From NCBI RefSeq assembly GCF_023243115.1, contig NZ_CP085081.1:868001-932000 (forward strand): DNA of 64,000 nucleotides. Direction: 5' to 3'. Of this stretch, positions 27,559-36,231 are shown in pieces (the first letter of the stretch is position 1; the number at the start of each line of letters is the position of its first letter). Position numbers and translations under genes: made by a program. Source of the stretch: Sediminicoccus sp. KRV36. GTDB lineage: Bacteria > Pseudomonadota > Alphaproteobacteria > Acetobacterales > Acetobacteraceae. A model generated the notes under the pieces. It saw nothing but the letters and a program-made list of their open reading frames with translations. It did not search any database and was not told the origin of the DNA.

Positions 27559-28302
27559 TTACGAGGGCGGCGTGGTTTGCCCGGGTGCGGCCGCCAGGGC
27601 GCGGTTGGGCTGCTGGCGCATGCTGGCATAGGCCACCTGGCCGAAATCCTGCAACCGCCGCTCGACCGCCTGAAAGGCCGAACGCTCCCGCGCGGAGAGC
27701 GTCGCTTCCGGCGTGTTGGTCCGATGCGCCAGGTAGCGTGCCAGCATGCCCGAGCCGCGCCGATGGGCCGCGGCCACCAGCCCGCCCTCGGTCAGCGGGA
27801 TTTCCGCGCCGTTCAGCCCGCGCACGGTGCCGCCCTGGCGCGTCATCACGCCATTGCGGTCCAGCTGGACCTCGACGCGGCGCAGGAAATGCGACATCGC
27901 CGCCTCCTGCGCGGCGGGGCTGGCGAGGAAATCCGCCTCGCTGCGCACGCCATGCCGCTCGGCCAGCGGGGTCCAGCCACCCTGCGCATTCTTCCAGCCG
28001 AGGTCGAGCAGGCTGTTCGGCAGGAATTGGTAGCGGCCCAGCGCGCCGGAATGGGGATTGCGCACGCCATAGCCGTCACGGGCATGCTCGGCGCTGCGCT
28101 CGGCCTGGGCGATGCGCTGGCGGAATTCGGCATTGGGCGCGGCCTCCCAGGCCCGCCCGCCCGTGCCGGAGAGCGCCACGCCGCGAATGCGTGGCGTCGC
28201 CTCCTGCGCGCCGGCCAGGGCGACGGTGAAGGAGCCTGGCGCCGCCGCGCGGGTGCGGGCAGCGGGTTGCGGCGAACCAGAGGCGGCTTGAACGGGTTCC
28301 AC
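27559..28302 (-). CDS. Lysozyme/transglycosylase-like protein
   Basis: 247 residues. The central part reads GYGVRNPHSGALGRYQFLPN, similar to the GAxGRYQ(F/M) signature of lysozyme-like and phage-tail muramidase folds, followed by a helical region ending in GLVAAAHRRGSGMLARYL. The N-terminal 40 residues are Ala/Pro-rich and disordered without a clear signal peptide. A catalytic Glu cannot be assigned with confidence. Peptidoglycan cleavage is inferred from the motif only. Confidence 0.55.
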   Translation of the reverse strand: MEPVQAASGSPQPAARTRAAAPGSFTVALAGAQEATPRIRGVALSGTGGRAWEAAPNAEFRQRIAQAERSAEHARDGYGVRNPHSGALGRYQFLPNSLLDLGWKNAQGGWTPLAERHGVRSEADFLASPAAQEAAMSHFLRRVEVQLDRNGVMTRQGGTVRGLNGAEIPLTEGGLVAAAHRRGSGMLARYLAHRTNTPEATLSARERSAFQAVERRLQDFGQVAYASMRQQPNRALAAAPGQTTPPS

Positions 28303-28443
28303 ACGGAACGAATTACCGCCGGGCGGTTAACGCCCGGTGAAGGCGACGGCCAGACAGCGAGACGGCTTTGCCCTCTTTCGTTGTCTCCCCAGAAAACTCA
28401 GCTCCCTGGAGCCTCGGTCGCATCAATCCCCCGAATGAAGGTG

Positions 28444-28490
28444 CAGGAAACCGGTTTCCTGCCAGGGAGCTCGAGGGGCTGGCCCCTCGA
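28444..28490. repeat. Palindrome pair in intergenic region
   Basis: A perfect 18-base palindrome (28444-28461, CAGGAAACC/GGTTTCCTG) is followed by a hairpin 28471-28490 (TCGAGGGG, loop CTGG, CCCCTCGA). It lies in the roughly 210-base gap between the ICMT-like gene and the lysozyme-like gene. The second hairpin resembles the element family at 27.0 and 57.1 kb. No gene is seen in 28303-28513. Confidence 0.6.
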
Positions 28491-28513
28491 CCCCGCGCAG
28501 CGCTTTCAGCAGG

Positions 28514-28972
28514 TCAGACCCAGCGGCGGGTGCGGGCGGCGTAGGCCGGGTAGCTCTCCGGGAAGCGGCCGCGCAGATAGGCTTCCTCGCGCCGCACCAC
28601 CAGCAGGTCCAGCGCCAGGAAGGCGGCGCCGACGGCAAGCCAGGCCCAGAGCGTGCCCCAGCTCAACGCCACCCCGGCCAGGAACAGCAGGAAGCCGGCA
28701 TAGATCGGGTTGCGGCCAAAGCGGTAGGGCCCGGCCGCGACGAAAACCTGGTCGGGCCGGTCCGGCCTCGGGTCATTGCCGGCGCGCACCAGCACCAGCA
28801 GCGCCCAGCCGATCCAGCCCACCGCCAGGAAGATCAGCATCCCGCCGAAGGCCACCGCCGGCGGCCCGAGCCGCACGGGAACCAGCTGCTGCAGCCCCCA
28901 GCCCAGAAGCAGGGCAGCCACCACGATGACCGGCGGCGGCAACCGGACGCCGGGGCCGTGATCGTCAGGCAT
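28514..28972 (-). CDS. Isoprenylcysteine carboxyl methyltransferase-like membrane protein
   Basis: 152 residues with about four membrane segments (15-33, 38-60, 95-118 and a shorter one). The C-terminal part carries the signature of the ICMT/phospholipid-methyltransferase group: GPYRFGRNPIYAGF and EEAYLRGRFPESYPAYAARTRRW. These enzymes use S-adenosylmethionine at the membrane; bacterial substrates are mostly unknown. It overlaps the ygfZ stop by eight bases, indicating translational coupling. Confidence 0.75.
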   Translation of the reverse strand: MPDDHGPGVRLPPPVIVVAALLLGWGLQQLVPVRLGPPAVAFGGMLIFLAVGWIGWALLVLVRAGNDPRPDRPDQVFVAAGPYRFGRNPIYAGFLLFLAGVALSWGTLWAWLAVGAAFLALDLLVVRREEAYLRGRFPESYPAYAARTRRWV

Positions 28973-29798
28973 CGCTCGGCTCGGGCAGCTTCATCCAGCC
29001 GGGGATGCGCGGGCGCAGCACGGCCTCGCCACAGCGCAGCGCCTGACCGAGGGCGGAGAGCCGCAGCAGCGCCAGCCCCTGGCCATCCTGGCCGGAGCGC
29101 ATTTCGCCCATCTCGGCATCCTCCTCCACCCCGGCCAGCGTGATCGGCGTCCCGCGGGCGGGCAGGGGCCCCTCGATCTCCACCGGCACCAGCCGGCGCT
29201 TCACCAGGCCGCGATACTTGGTCCGCGCCGTCAATTCCTGGCCCATGTAGCAGCCCTTGGACCAGGAGACGCCGTGCAGTTCATCAAACCCCGCCTCGAG
29301 CAGCACGGATTGCTCCGCCTGCATGTCGCGCGAGCCATCCGGCAGGCCGAGCCCCAGCCGATGCCGGTCATAGGCGGCCGGCGTCGCGTCGGCGGGCACG
29401 GGGCTTGGCGTCAGCCAGCGCCAGCCGGCCTCGGGCAGGCGCGGGTCGGGCGTGGCACCCGGCGGCGGCGCCGCGCCGCCCCAACCCGCCTGCACCACCC
29501 AGCCCGGCAGCACCGCCATGGCCACGCGGGAGCGCAGGCGGAAGCGCAGCAATTTGGCACAGAGCATGTCCGCCTGGGCGGCCTCGGCATCCATCAGCAG
29601 GCGGTCGGCCTCGGCGGTCAGGAAGAAATCCGCGAGCCACTTGCCCTGCGGCGTCAGCAATGCGGACCAGATGGCGCGGCCGGGTGCTGCCATGGCCACG
29701 TCATTGGAAACCAGCCCCTGCAGGAAGGCGAGGCGGTCCTCACCCGTCACTTCCAGGACGGCGCGCTCGGCGAGTGTTGCAATGGGCATCACCACCAT
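28965..29798 (-). CDS. ygfZ: YgfZ/GcvT family folate-binding protein
   Basis: 277 residues; the start could also be the internal ATG at residue 4 (MPIATLAER). Family signature: LQGLVSNDV near residue 27, SALLTPQGKWLADF, and the diagnostic KGCYMGQELTARTKYRG segment with its single Cys near residue 194. YgfZ proteins are tetrahydrofolate-dependent helpers in assembly or repair of iron-sulfur enzymes. It is first in a short minus-strand pair with the methyltransferase gene and divergent from the glycosyltransferase cluster. Confidence 0.9.
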   Translation of the reverse strand: MVVMPIATLAERAVLEVTGEDRLAFLQGLVSNDVAMAAPGRAIWSALLTPQGKWLADFFLTAEADRLLMDAEAAQADMLCAKLLRFRLRSRVAMAVLPGWVVQAGWGGAAPPPGATPDPRLPEAGWRWLTPSPVPADATPAAYDRHRLGLGLPDGSRDMQAEQSVLLEAGFDELHGVSWSKGCYMGQELTARTKYRGLVKRRLVPVEIEGPLPARGTPITLAGVEEDAEMGEMRSGQDGQGLALLRLSALGQALRCGEAVLRPRIPGWMKLPEPSDA

Positions 29799-29849
29799 GT
29801 GGCGGTTTCATCCAGGGGGTTCAAGCCGCGCCGATTCTGCTAGAGGGCT

Positions 29850-30782
29850 GTGTCTGCTAAAAGGCTTGGCGTGCGCATCCTGTTCATCACCTCCACCCGC
29901 ATTGGCGATGCCGTGCTCTCCACGGGTCTGCTCGACCATCTGCTGCGGGAACAGCCCGAGGCGCGGATCACCATCGTCTGCGGCACCGTGGCCGAGGGCG
30001 TTTTCGCGCGCATGCCCGGCCTCGCGCGCATCATTCCCGTCACCAAGCGGCGTTGGTCGCTGCATTGGCTGGCGCTTTGGTGGCAGGTGGCGTTCACCCG
30101 CTGGGATCTGGTGGTGGACCTGCGCGGCTCGGCCATCGCCTGGCTGCTGCTGGCGCGGCGCCGGGCGGTGATGAAGGGCGGCCGGCGCTCCGGCCACCGT
30201 TCGCTGCACATCGCCGAGGTGCTGGGTGTGACGCCCGCGCCGCGCCCCGTCGCCTGGTTCGGCGCGGCGGAGGCCAGCCAGGCCGAGGCGCTGCTGCCCG
30301 GCGGCCCCTGGCTGATCCTGGCCCCCACGGCGAATTGGCGGGTCAAGATGTGGCCGGCCGAGCGCTTCATCGCGCTCGCGCAGAAGCTGACCGGCAGTGC
30401 CGGGCTGCTGCCCGGCGCACGCATCGCCATCCTGGGCGGCCCCGGCGAGACGGAGCGCGCCATGGCCGCCCCGGTGCTGGCCGCATTGCCGGATGCGGTG
30501 GACCTCGTCGGCCGGCTGTCCCTGCCCGAGGTGGCGGCGGTGCTGGCGCGGGGCGGGCTGTTCGTCGGCAATGATTCCGGGCTGATGCATCTCTCGGCGG
30601 CGACCGGCGCCCCCACCCTTGGGCTGTTCGGGCCCACGCCGGCCAGCGAATACGCCCCCATCGGGGACCGCGCGATGGCCGTGCTGGCGCGGGGGCCGGC
30701 GGCGCAGTCGCCCATGCAGCGCCTCGCTGTGGAAGCCGTGATCGAGGCCGCACAGCGCGTCCTGGCCCGGGTGCCGGCGTGA
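29850..30782 (+). CDS. Glycosyltransferase family 9 (heptosyltransferase-like)
   Basis: 310 residues from GTG 29850; GTG 29871 (VRILFITSTRIGDAV) is an alternative start. GT9 enzymes transfer heptose or related sugars from nucleotide donors in LPS core synthesis on the cytoplasmic face. Visible features are the N-terminal ILFITSTRIGDAVLSTG nucleotide-binding start, LILAPTANWRVKMWP, GGPGE and the donor-binding GNDSGLMHLSAATGAP (D242) with LFGPTPASEYAP. It is the first gene of a + strand cluster, and its stop overlaps the next start by four bases. Confidence 0.85.
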   Translation: MSAKRLGVRILFITSTRIGDAVLSTGLLDHLLREQPEARITIVCGTVAEGVFARMPGLARIIPVTKRRWSLHWLALWWQVAFTRWDLVVDLRGSAIAWLLLARRRAVMKGGRRSGHRSLHIAEVLGVTPAPRPVAWFGAAEASQAEALLPGGPWLILAPTANWRVKMWPAERFIALAQKLTGSAGLLPGARIAILGGPGETERAMAAPVLAALPDAVDLVGRLSLPEVAAVLARGGLFVGNDSGLMHLSAATGAPTLGLFGPTPASEYAPIGDRAMAVLARGPAAQSPMQRLAVEAVIEAAQRVLARVPA

Positions 30783-31558
30783 GGCTCTCCGCCCTGGTCG
30801 TCGCGCGCAACGAGGCGGCGCGGCTGCCCGCCTGCCTCGCCACGCTCGGCTTCGCGGATGAGGTGGTGGTGGTGCTGGACCGCAGCGGCGATGCCAGTGC
30901 CGGGATCGCGCGGGCGGCGGGGGCCGTGCTGCTGGAGGGCGCCTGGGCGCTTGAGGGGGAACGCCGCAATGCCGGCATCGCCGCCTGCACCGGCGACTGG
31001 ATCCTGGAGGTGGACGCCGATGAGCGTGTGCCGCCCGAACTCGGCGCCGAGATCCGTGCGCTGATCGCCCGCAGCGCCGCGGCGTTCCACCGCGTGCGCA
31101 TCGACAATTATGTGGGTGAGCGCCTGATCCTGTATGGCTGGGGCGGCAGCTTCGGCACCACCCTCAAGCCCATCCTGTTCCGGCGTGGCGCCAAGCACTG
31201 GCGGGCGCAGCGCGTGCATCCCGGCCTGGACTGGACGGCCCCCCATGGCATGGCGCTTGAGGGCGAGCGCCTGACCGCGCATGGCATCCGCCATGAGGTG
31301 GATCGCGACATCTCGGACATGCTGCGCCGCCTGGACCGCTACAGCAGCGCCAAGGCCGCGGATCTGCTGGACCAGGGCGATATCGGCACGCTCGGCAACA
31401 ATGTCCGGCGCTTCGTGTCCCGGACTTTCAAATGCTACGTGGCGCGCAAGGGCTACAAGGAGGGCGGCTGGGGGCTGCTGATCGCGCTATGCGCCGGGCT
31501 GTTCCCGCTGCTCTCCCACCTCAAGGCGCGGCTGGAGCCGGAGCGACACCGCTCTTGA
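30779..31558 (+). CDS. Glycosyltransferase family 2 (LPS core type)
   Basis: 259 residues from GTG 30779. The GT-A fold start is SALVVARNEAARLPACL, with EVDADERVP holding D79/D81 as the metal- and sugar-nucleotide-binding DxD. The middle part (HRVRIDNYVGERLILYGWG, then HPGLDW and a HGIRHEVDRDISDML segment) is like the WaaE/KdtX group that adds glucose to the inner core. A C-terminal hydrophobic stretch (GLLIALCAGLFPLLSHL) may anchor it to the membrane. It overlaps the preceding gene by four bases. Confidence 0.85.
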   Translation: MRLSALVVARNEAARLPACLATLGFADEVVVVLDRSGDASAGIARAAGAVLLEGAWALEGERRNAGIAACTGDWILEVDADERVPPELGAEIRALIARSAAAFHRVRIDNYVGERLILYGWGGSFGTTLKPILFRRGAKHWRAQRVHPGLDWTAPHGMALEGERLTAHGIRHEVDRDISDMLRRLDRYSSAKAADLLDQGDIGTLGNNVRRFVSRTFKCYVARKGYKEGGWGLLIALCAGLFPLLSHLKARLEPERHRS

Positions 31559-31568
31559 AACGCCGCCC

Positions 31569-32528
31569 GTGAGGATCGTGCTGGCCAATGAAGGCCCCCG
31601 CATCGAGGCCAGCGCCATCGGCCTCCGGCCGCTCGGCGGGGTCGAGACGGCGGTGGCCTTGCTGGCGCAATCCTTCCAGCGGCGCGGCCATGAGGTGATC
31701 CTGCATTTCGAGGGGGAGCGCGCCCGGCTGCCCGCCACGGCCGACCTGGTCATCGCGGCCCGTGTCCCGCGCCTGTTCGGCGCATTGCCGCGCGGGCGGC
31801 GGGTGCTCTGGCTGCACAATCCCGCCGGCTATCTGCGCAAGCCGCGCCATGCCTGGCCGATCCTGCGGGCGCGCCCCGTCATCGTCACGCTGGGGCGCTA
31901 TCACGCGGCGACGGTACCGGGCTGGCTGCCCGGCCCAAGGGCGCAGATCCCGCTGGCCGTGGCGCCGCCCTTCGACGTCCCGCCGGCCGAGCGCGCGCCG
32001 CCGCCGCCCATCGCCGTCTTCACCTCCAACCCGCTGCGGGGGCTGGATGAGCTGGCCGGCCTCTGGCCCCGGATCGGCCGGGGCGAGCTGCATGCCTATT
32101 CCGGGGCCGCGACCTATGGCGGGGATCCGCGCCTCGCGCAGCGCGCGGCGCCCATCCTCGCGCGGGCCGAGGCGACGCCCGGCGTCAGGCTGTTCGCGCC
32201 CCTGCCACGGCCTGAGCTGCAGGCGCGGCTCGGCCAGGCGCGCTGCATGCTCTATCCGGGTGATCCGGGCGAGACCTTCTGCCTCGCGCTGGCCGAAGCC
32301 CAGGCGGTGGGGCTACCTTGCGTCGTCATGGATCGCGGGGCGGTGGCCGAGCGGATCGAGGAAGGGCTGACCGGGATGGTGGCGCGCAGCGAGGCGGAAT
32401 TCATCGCGGCGGCCCAGGCCGTGCTGGGCGATGACGCGCTCTGGCTGCGGCTGCACCGTGCCGCCCTGGCGCGGGGCCCTGGCCCGAACTGGACCGATAT
32501 CGCGCAGGCCTTCGAGGCGCTGGCGTGA
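31569..32528 (+). CDS. Glycosyltransferase family 4
   Basis: 319 residues from GTG 31569. The GT-B layout is visible: RPLGGVETAVALLAQSFQRRGHEV near the N terminus (glycine-rich acceptor loop), then the C-terminal donor-site segment PGDPGETFCLALAEAQAVGLPCVV with the family's ExxxxxxxxE pattern, and MDRGAVAERIEEGLTG. Donor and acceptor cannot be told from the sequence. It overlaps the next gene by four bases. Confidence 0.8.
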   Translation: MRIVLANEGPRIEASAIGLRPLGGVETAVALLAQSFQRRGHEVILHFEGERARLPATADLVIAARVPRLFGALPRGRRVLWLHNPAGYLRKPRHAWPILRARPVIVTLGRYHAATVPGWLPGPRAQIPLAVAPPFDVPPAERAPPPPIAVFTSNPLRGLDELAGLWPRIGRGELHAYSGAATYGGDPRLAQRAAPILARAEATPGVRLFAPLPRPELQARLGQARCMLYPGDPGETFCLALAEAQAVGLPCVVMDRGAVAERIEEGLTGMVARSEAEFIAAAQAVLGDDALWLRLHRAALARGPGPNWTDIAQAFEALA

Positions 32529-33529
32529 TCCGCCTGGCCAATATCATGGCCGGCGCGCCCCTGGGCGGGGCGGAGGCCTTCTATGAGCGCATCACCCTGG
32601 CACTGCACCAGGCGGGCGAGGAGGTGCTGCCCATCATCCGGCGTGAGCCGGCGCGCGCGGCGCGGCTGGCCGAGGCGGCCCCCGTGCAGCTGCGCTTCGG
32701 CGGCGCGCTGGATCTGCTGACCCCGCTGCGGCTGGGCCGCATGCTGCAGGACTGGCGGCCCCGCGTGGCCATGGCCTGGATGAACCGCGCCGCCGGCATG
32801 ACCCCGCGCGGCGACTGGACGCTGGTGGGCCGCCTGGGCGGGTATTACGACCTCAAATACTACCGGCATTGCGATCATCTGGTCGGCAATACGCTGGACC
32901 TGCGGCGCTGGATCATCGCCCAGGGCTGGCCGGAGGAACGCGTTCATCTCCTGCCGAATTTCGCCGCCGATTTCGCCGGCATCGCCCCCGCCACCCTGCC
33001 GGGCCAACAGCGCCTGCTGGCCATGGGCCGACTGCACGCCAATAAGGGCTTCGACACGCTGATCCGCGCCCTGGCGCTGATCCCCGAGGCCGAGCTCAGC
33101 ATCGCGGGCGAGGGGCCGGAGCGCGCGGCGCTGGAACGGCTGGCGCGCGAATGCGGCGTGGCGCCCCGCCTGCATCTGCTGGGCTGGCGGCAGGATGCCG
33201 GCGCCCTGCTCGCGGCATGCGACGTGTTCATCTGCCCCTCCCGCCACGAGCCGCTGGGCAATGTGGTGCTGGAGGCATGGTCGGCCGGGCGCCCCGTGAT
33301 CGCCGCCGCCGCCCACGGGCCCAGCGCCCTGATCCGCGAGAACGAGACCGGCCTGCTGGTGCCGCTGGAAGCGCCCGAGTCCCTGGCTGCCGCCATCCGC
33401 GCCCTGCTGGCGGAGCCCCCGCGCGCCGCGCGCCTGGCCGCCGCCGGCCGCGCCGAATTCGAAACGCACTTCGCCGAGGCGCCGGTCCTCGCGCAGTGGC
33501 GGGAATTCCTGCACAAGGTGCAGCGATGA
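32525..33529 (+). CDS. Glycosyltransferase family 4
   Basis: 334 residues from GTG 32525. It begins ANIMAGAPLGGAEAFYERI, a typical GT4 acceptor-side loop. The C-terminal half has LLAMGRLHANKGFDTLIRALA, LSIAGEGPERAALE, CPSRHEPLGNVVLEAWSAGRPVI and a NETGLLVPLEAPE tail. It ends 11 bases before asnB. Together with the neighbours it suggests stepwise assembly of an LPS core or another surface glycan. Confidence 0.87.
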   Translation: MIRLANIMAGAPLGGAEAFYERITLALHQAGEEVLPIIRREPARAARLAEAAPVQLRFGGALDLLTPLRLGRMLQDWRPRVAMAWMNRAAGMTPRGDWTLVGRLGGYYDLKYYRHCDHLVGNTLDLRRWIIAQGWPEERVHLLPNFAADFAGIAPATLPGQQRLLAMGRLHANKGFDTLIRALALIPEAELSIAGEGPERAALERLARECGVAPRLHLLGWRQDAGALLAACDVFICPSRHEPLGNVVLEAWSAGRPVIAAAAHGPSALIRENETGLLVPLEAPESLAAAIRALLAEPPRAARLAAAGRAEFETHFAEAPVLAQWREFLHKVQR

Positions 33530-33540
33530 GGATGTCCTGA

Positions 33541-35292
33541 ATGTGCGGCTTGGCTGGCCTCGCCCTGCGCCCCGGCGCGATCCCGCCCGAGGGTGCCCTG
33601 GATGCGATGGTCGCGGCCCTCGCGCATCGCGGGCCGGATGGCGCGGGGCAGCATGTGGCCGGCGGCGTGGCGCTGGCCCATACGCGGCTTTCCATCATTG
33701 ACCTCGTCACCGGGGACCAGCCGCTCTTTGCCGGCGGCGCGGCGCTGGTGGCCAATGGGGAAATCTACAATTACCGCGAATTGCGCGAAGCCAATCAGAT
33801 GCTCTGCGCCACGCAATCCGATTGCGAGCCCCCCCTGCACCTGTACCGGCGCGATGGCCTGGGCTTCGTGGACGCGCTGCGCGGCATGTATGCCATCGCC
33901 CTGCATGACCGCCCGGCGCGGCGGCTGGTCCTGGCGCGGGACCCCTTCGGCATCAAGCCGCTCTACATCGCCGAATCCGAACTCGGCATCGCCTTCGCCT
34001 CGGAACCGCAGGCGCTGATCGCGGGCGGCTTCGCGGCACCCCGCATCCGGCCCGAGGCGCGGGATGAATTGCTGCAACTGCAATTCACCACCGGCGCCGA
34101 GACCATCTTCCAGGGCATCCGCCGCCTGCTGCCGGGCGAGAGCCTGAGCATCGCCGATGGCAAGATCGTCGAGCGGCATCGCCGCATGGCGCTCCCCGAA
34201 GGGCCGCCGGAGACCATCTCCGAGGAAGCCGCCCTCGCGCGGCTCGATGCCGCGCTGGAGGAAAGCGTGCTGCTGCACCAGCGCAGTGACGTGCCCTATG
34301 GGCTGTTCCTCTCGGGCGGCACGGATTCGGCCGCCATCCTCGCCATGATGGCGCGGCTGAATGACCGGCCAGTGAAGGCCTTTACCGCCGGCTTCGACAT
34401 CCAGGGCGCGGCCGATGAGCGCGCTGCCGCCCGACGCGCCGCCGAAGCCGCGGGGGCCGAGCACGTCGAGGTGCTGGTGGATGAGGCGATGGTCTGGCGC
34501 CATTTACCCGAGATCGTCGGCTGCATGGATGACCCGGCGGCGGACTACGCCATCATCCCCACCTGGTTCCTGGCCCGCCGCGCGCGCGAGGAGGTGAAGG
34601 TGGTGCTCTCGGGCGAGGGGGGCGACGAGATTTTCGGCGGCTACGGACGCTACCGCGCCGCCATGCGCCCCTGGTGGCGCTGGGGCCGCGCCATGCGCGC
34701 ACGCGGCACCTTCGACCGGCTGGATGTGCTGCGCAACGAGCCGCGCTTCTGGCGGGACGGCATCGCCGCCGCCGAAGGCGAGGCGGCGCAGGGCGGCCGC
34801 ACCCGCCTGCAAAGCGCCCAGGCGCTCGATGTCGCCGACTGGCTGCCCAATGACCTGCTGACCAAGCTGGATCGCTGCCTGATGGCGCATGGGGTGGAAG
34901 GCCGCACGCCCTTCCTCGATTCCGGCATCACGGACGCGGCCTTCCGCCTGCCCGATGCGCTGAAGGTGCGTGACAACCAGGGCAAATACCTGCTGCGGGA
35001 ATGGCTCTCCCGCCACTTTCCGGCCAGCGAGCCCTTTCGCCCCAAGCAGGGCTTCACCGTGCCCATCGGCGCCTGGATCGAACGCCGCGCCGATGTGCTG
35101 GGGCCGCTGGTGGCGCGGCAGACCGGCGTCGCGGAGCTGTGCAAGCCCGGCCGGGTGGAGCAGGTATTCCGCCGCGCGGGCGAGAAGAAGGCGGGTGCCG
35201 CCGCCTGGCATCTGTTGTTCTATGCGATCTGGCACCGCCGCCATGTCGAGGGGCGGCGGCCCGAGGGCGATGTGTTCAGCTTCCTGGGCTGA
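33541..35292 (+). CDS. asnB: Asparagine synthase (glutamine-hydrolysing)
   Basis: 583 residues. The N-terminal glutaminase domain begins MCGLAG, so C2 is the catalytic nucleophile after Met removal, and carries RLSIIDL and NGEIYNY. The synthetase domain has the pyrophosphate loop SGGTDS (259-264) and GEGGDEIFGGYGRY. It makes Asn from Asp, ATP and Gln. Members of this family inside glycan clusters can also amidate sugar acids, so the last position in the glycosyltransferase operon leaves that open. The stop directly abuts the convergent ABC permease stop. Confidence 0.9.
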   Translation: MCGLAGLALRPGAIPPEGALDAMVAALAHRGPDGAGQHVAGGVALAHTRLSIIDLVTGDQPLFAGGAALVANGEIYNYRELREANQMLCATQSDCEPPLHLYRRDGLGFVDALRGMYAIALHDRPARRLVLARDPFGIKPLYIAESELGIAFASEPQALIAGGFAAPRIRPEARDELLQLQFTTGAETIFQGIRRLLPGESLSIADGKIVERHRRMALPEGPPETISEEAALARLDAALEESVLLHQRSDVPYGLFLSGGTDSAAILAMMARLNDRPVKAFTAGFDIQGAADERAAARRAAEAAGAEHVEVLVDEAMVWRHLPEIVGCMDDPAADYAIIPTWFLARRAREEVKVVLSGEGGDEIFGGYGRYRAAMRPWWRWGRAMRARGTFDRLDVLRNEPRFWRDGIAAAEGEAAQGGRTRLQSAQALDVADWLPNDLLTKLDRCLMAHGVEGRTPFLDSGITDAAFRLPDALKVRDNQGKYLLREWLSRHFPASEPFRPKQGFTVPIGAWIERRADVLGPLVARQTGVAELCKPGRVEQVFRRAGEKKAGAAAWHLLFYAIWHRRHVEGRRPEGDVFSFLG

Positions 35293-36231
35293 CTACTCGC
35301 CGATATTCAGGAGCGCGCCGCGGATGCGCGCCGACTGGAATTGCCGCATGAACAGCCACGCCATGGCCGCGAGCCAGGCGGCGTTCAGCGCATAGGCCGC
35401 CAGCAGATGGCCCCAGGCCACGCGGCCTTCCATCAGCGCCGCGCGCATGCCCTCGAAGACATGCGCCGCCGGCAGCGCCAGGGCCACGGGCTGCAGCCAG
35501 CCGGGCAGCACGCTGACGGGATAGAACACGGCGGCGAAGGGCGCGATGCCAAAGAGCACGGACCAGGCGAGGCTCTCCGCCCCCGCGCCATAGCGCAGGA
35601 TGAGCGAGGTGCAGCCCAAGGCCACCGCCCAGCCCATCAGGATGAGGGCGGCGAAGAAAAACACCATCGCCGGGCCCATGTTGAAGATGTTGAAGGCGTA
35701 GAGCAGCCAGGCCAGCAGGATGGCCGGCACCACGCCCACGATGGTGCGCAGCACGGACATCACCATCAGCCCCGCCACCAATTCCCCCGGCCGCAGCGGC
35801 GAGACGAAGATGTGGCCGAGGTTGCGGGACCAGATCTCCTCCAGGAAGGAGATCGAGAAGCCCATCTGGCTGCGCAGCGTCGCCTCCCAGAGCAGCACGC
35901 CGCCCAGCAGCACGCCGGCAGCCGCACTGGCGACGTTGTTCTGCAAGCCGGCCAGATAGCTGGTCATGAAGCCCCAGACGATCATCTGCAGGATCGGCCA
36001 GTACATGAGCTCGATCAGGCGCGGCGGTGAGCGACGGTACAGCGCGAGATGGCGATAGACCAGGCCCCAGACGCGCCGAAGGGAAGGGGTGATGCCCGGC
36101 CGATTCACGCTCCGCTGCGCTTCGCGATTGGGAGGTGTGTCCGGCCGATTCACGTTCCGCTTCGCTTCGCGATCGGGAGATGCGTCCGGCCGATTCACGC
36201 TCCGCTTCGCTTCGCGATCGGACGGGGTCAT
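35293..36231 (-). CDS. ABC-2 type transporter permease with repeat-derived N terminus
   Basis: 312 residues. From about residue 50 it is a normal ABC-2 permease: RRSPPRLIELMYWPILQMIVWGF, then about six membrane segments with ILRYGAGAESLAW and PVSVLPGWLQPVALALPAAHVFEG. The first 45 residues are three near-identical 15-residue units of the type REAKRSVNRP, encoded by 45-base repeats. ATG 36231 is chosen because it overlaps the ATPase stop as ATGA, which indicates coupling; GTG codons inside the repeats (SVNRP) are possible later starts. It forms the membrane part of an exporter with the upstream ATPase; cargo is unknown. Confidence 0.8.
   Translation of the reverse strand: MTPSDREAKRSVNRPDASPDREAKRNVNRPDTPPNREAQRSVNRPGITPSLRRVWGLVYRHLALYRRSPPRLIELMYWPILQMIVWGFMTSYLAGLQNNVASAAAGVLLGGVLLWEATLRSQMGFSISFLEEIWSRNLGHIFVSPLRPGELVAGLMVMSVLRTIVGVVPAILLAWLLYAFNIFNMGPAMVFFFAALILMGWAVALGCTSLILRYGAGAESLAWSVLFGIAPFAAVFYPVSVLPGWLQPVALALPAAHVFEGMRAALMEGRVAWGHLLAAYALNAAWLAAMAWLFMRQFQSARIRGALLNIGE
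36098..36223 (-). repeat. Three tandem 45-base repeats in the permease N terminus
   Basis: Units start at 36098, 36143 and 36188, each beginning GGCCGATTCACG on the + strand and differing at only a few bases; the third is slightly shorter at its end. Being a multiple of three they stay in frame. Each unit also has internal inverted character (CGCTTCGCTTCGCGA). Confidence 0.85.
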
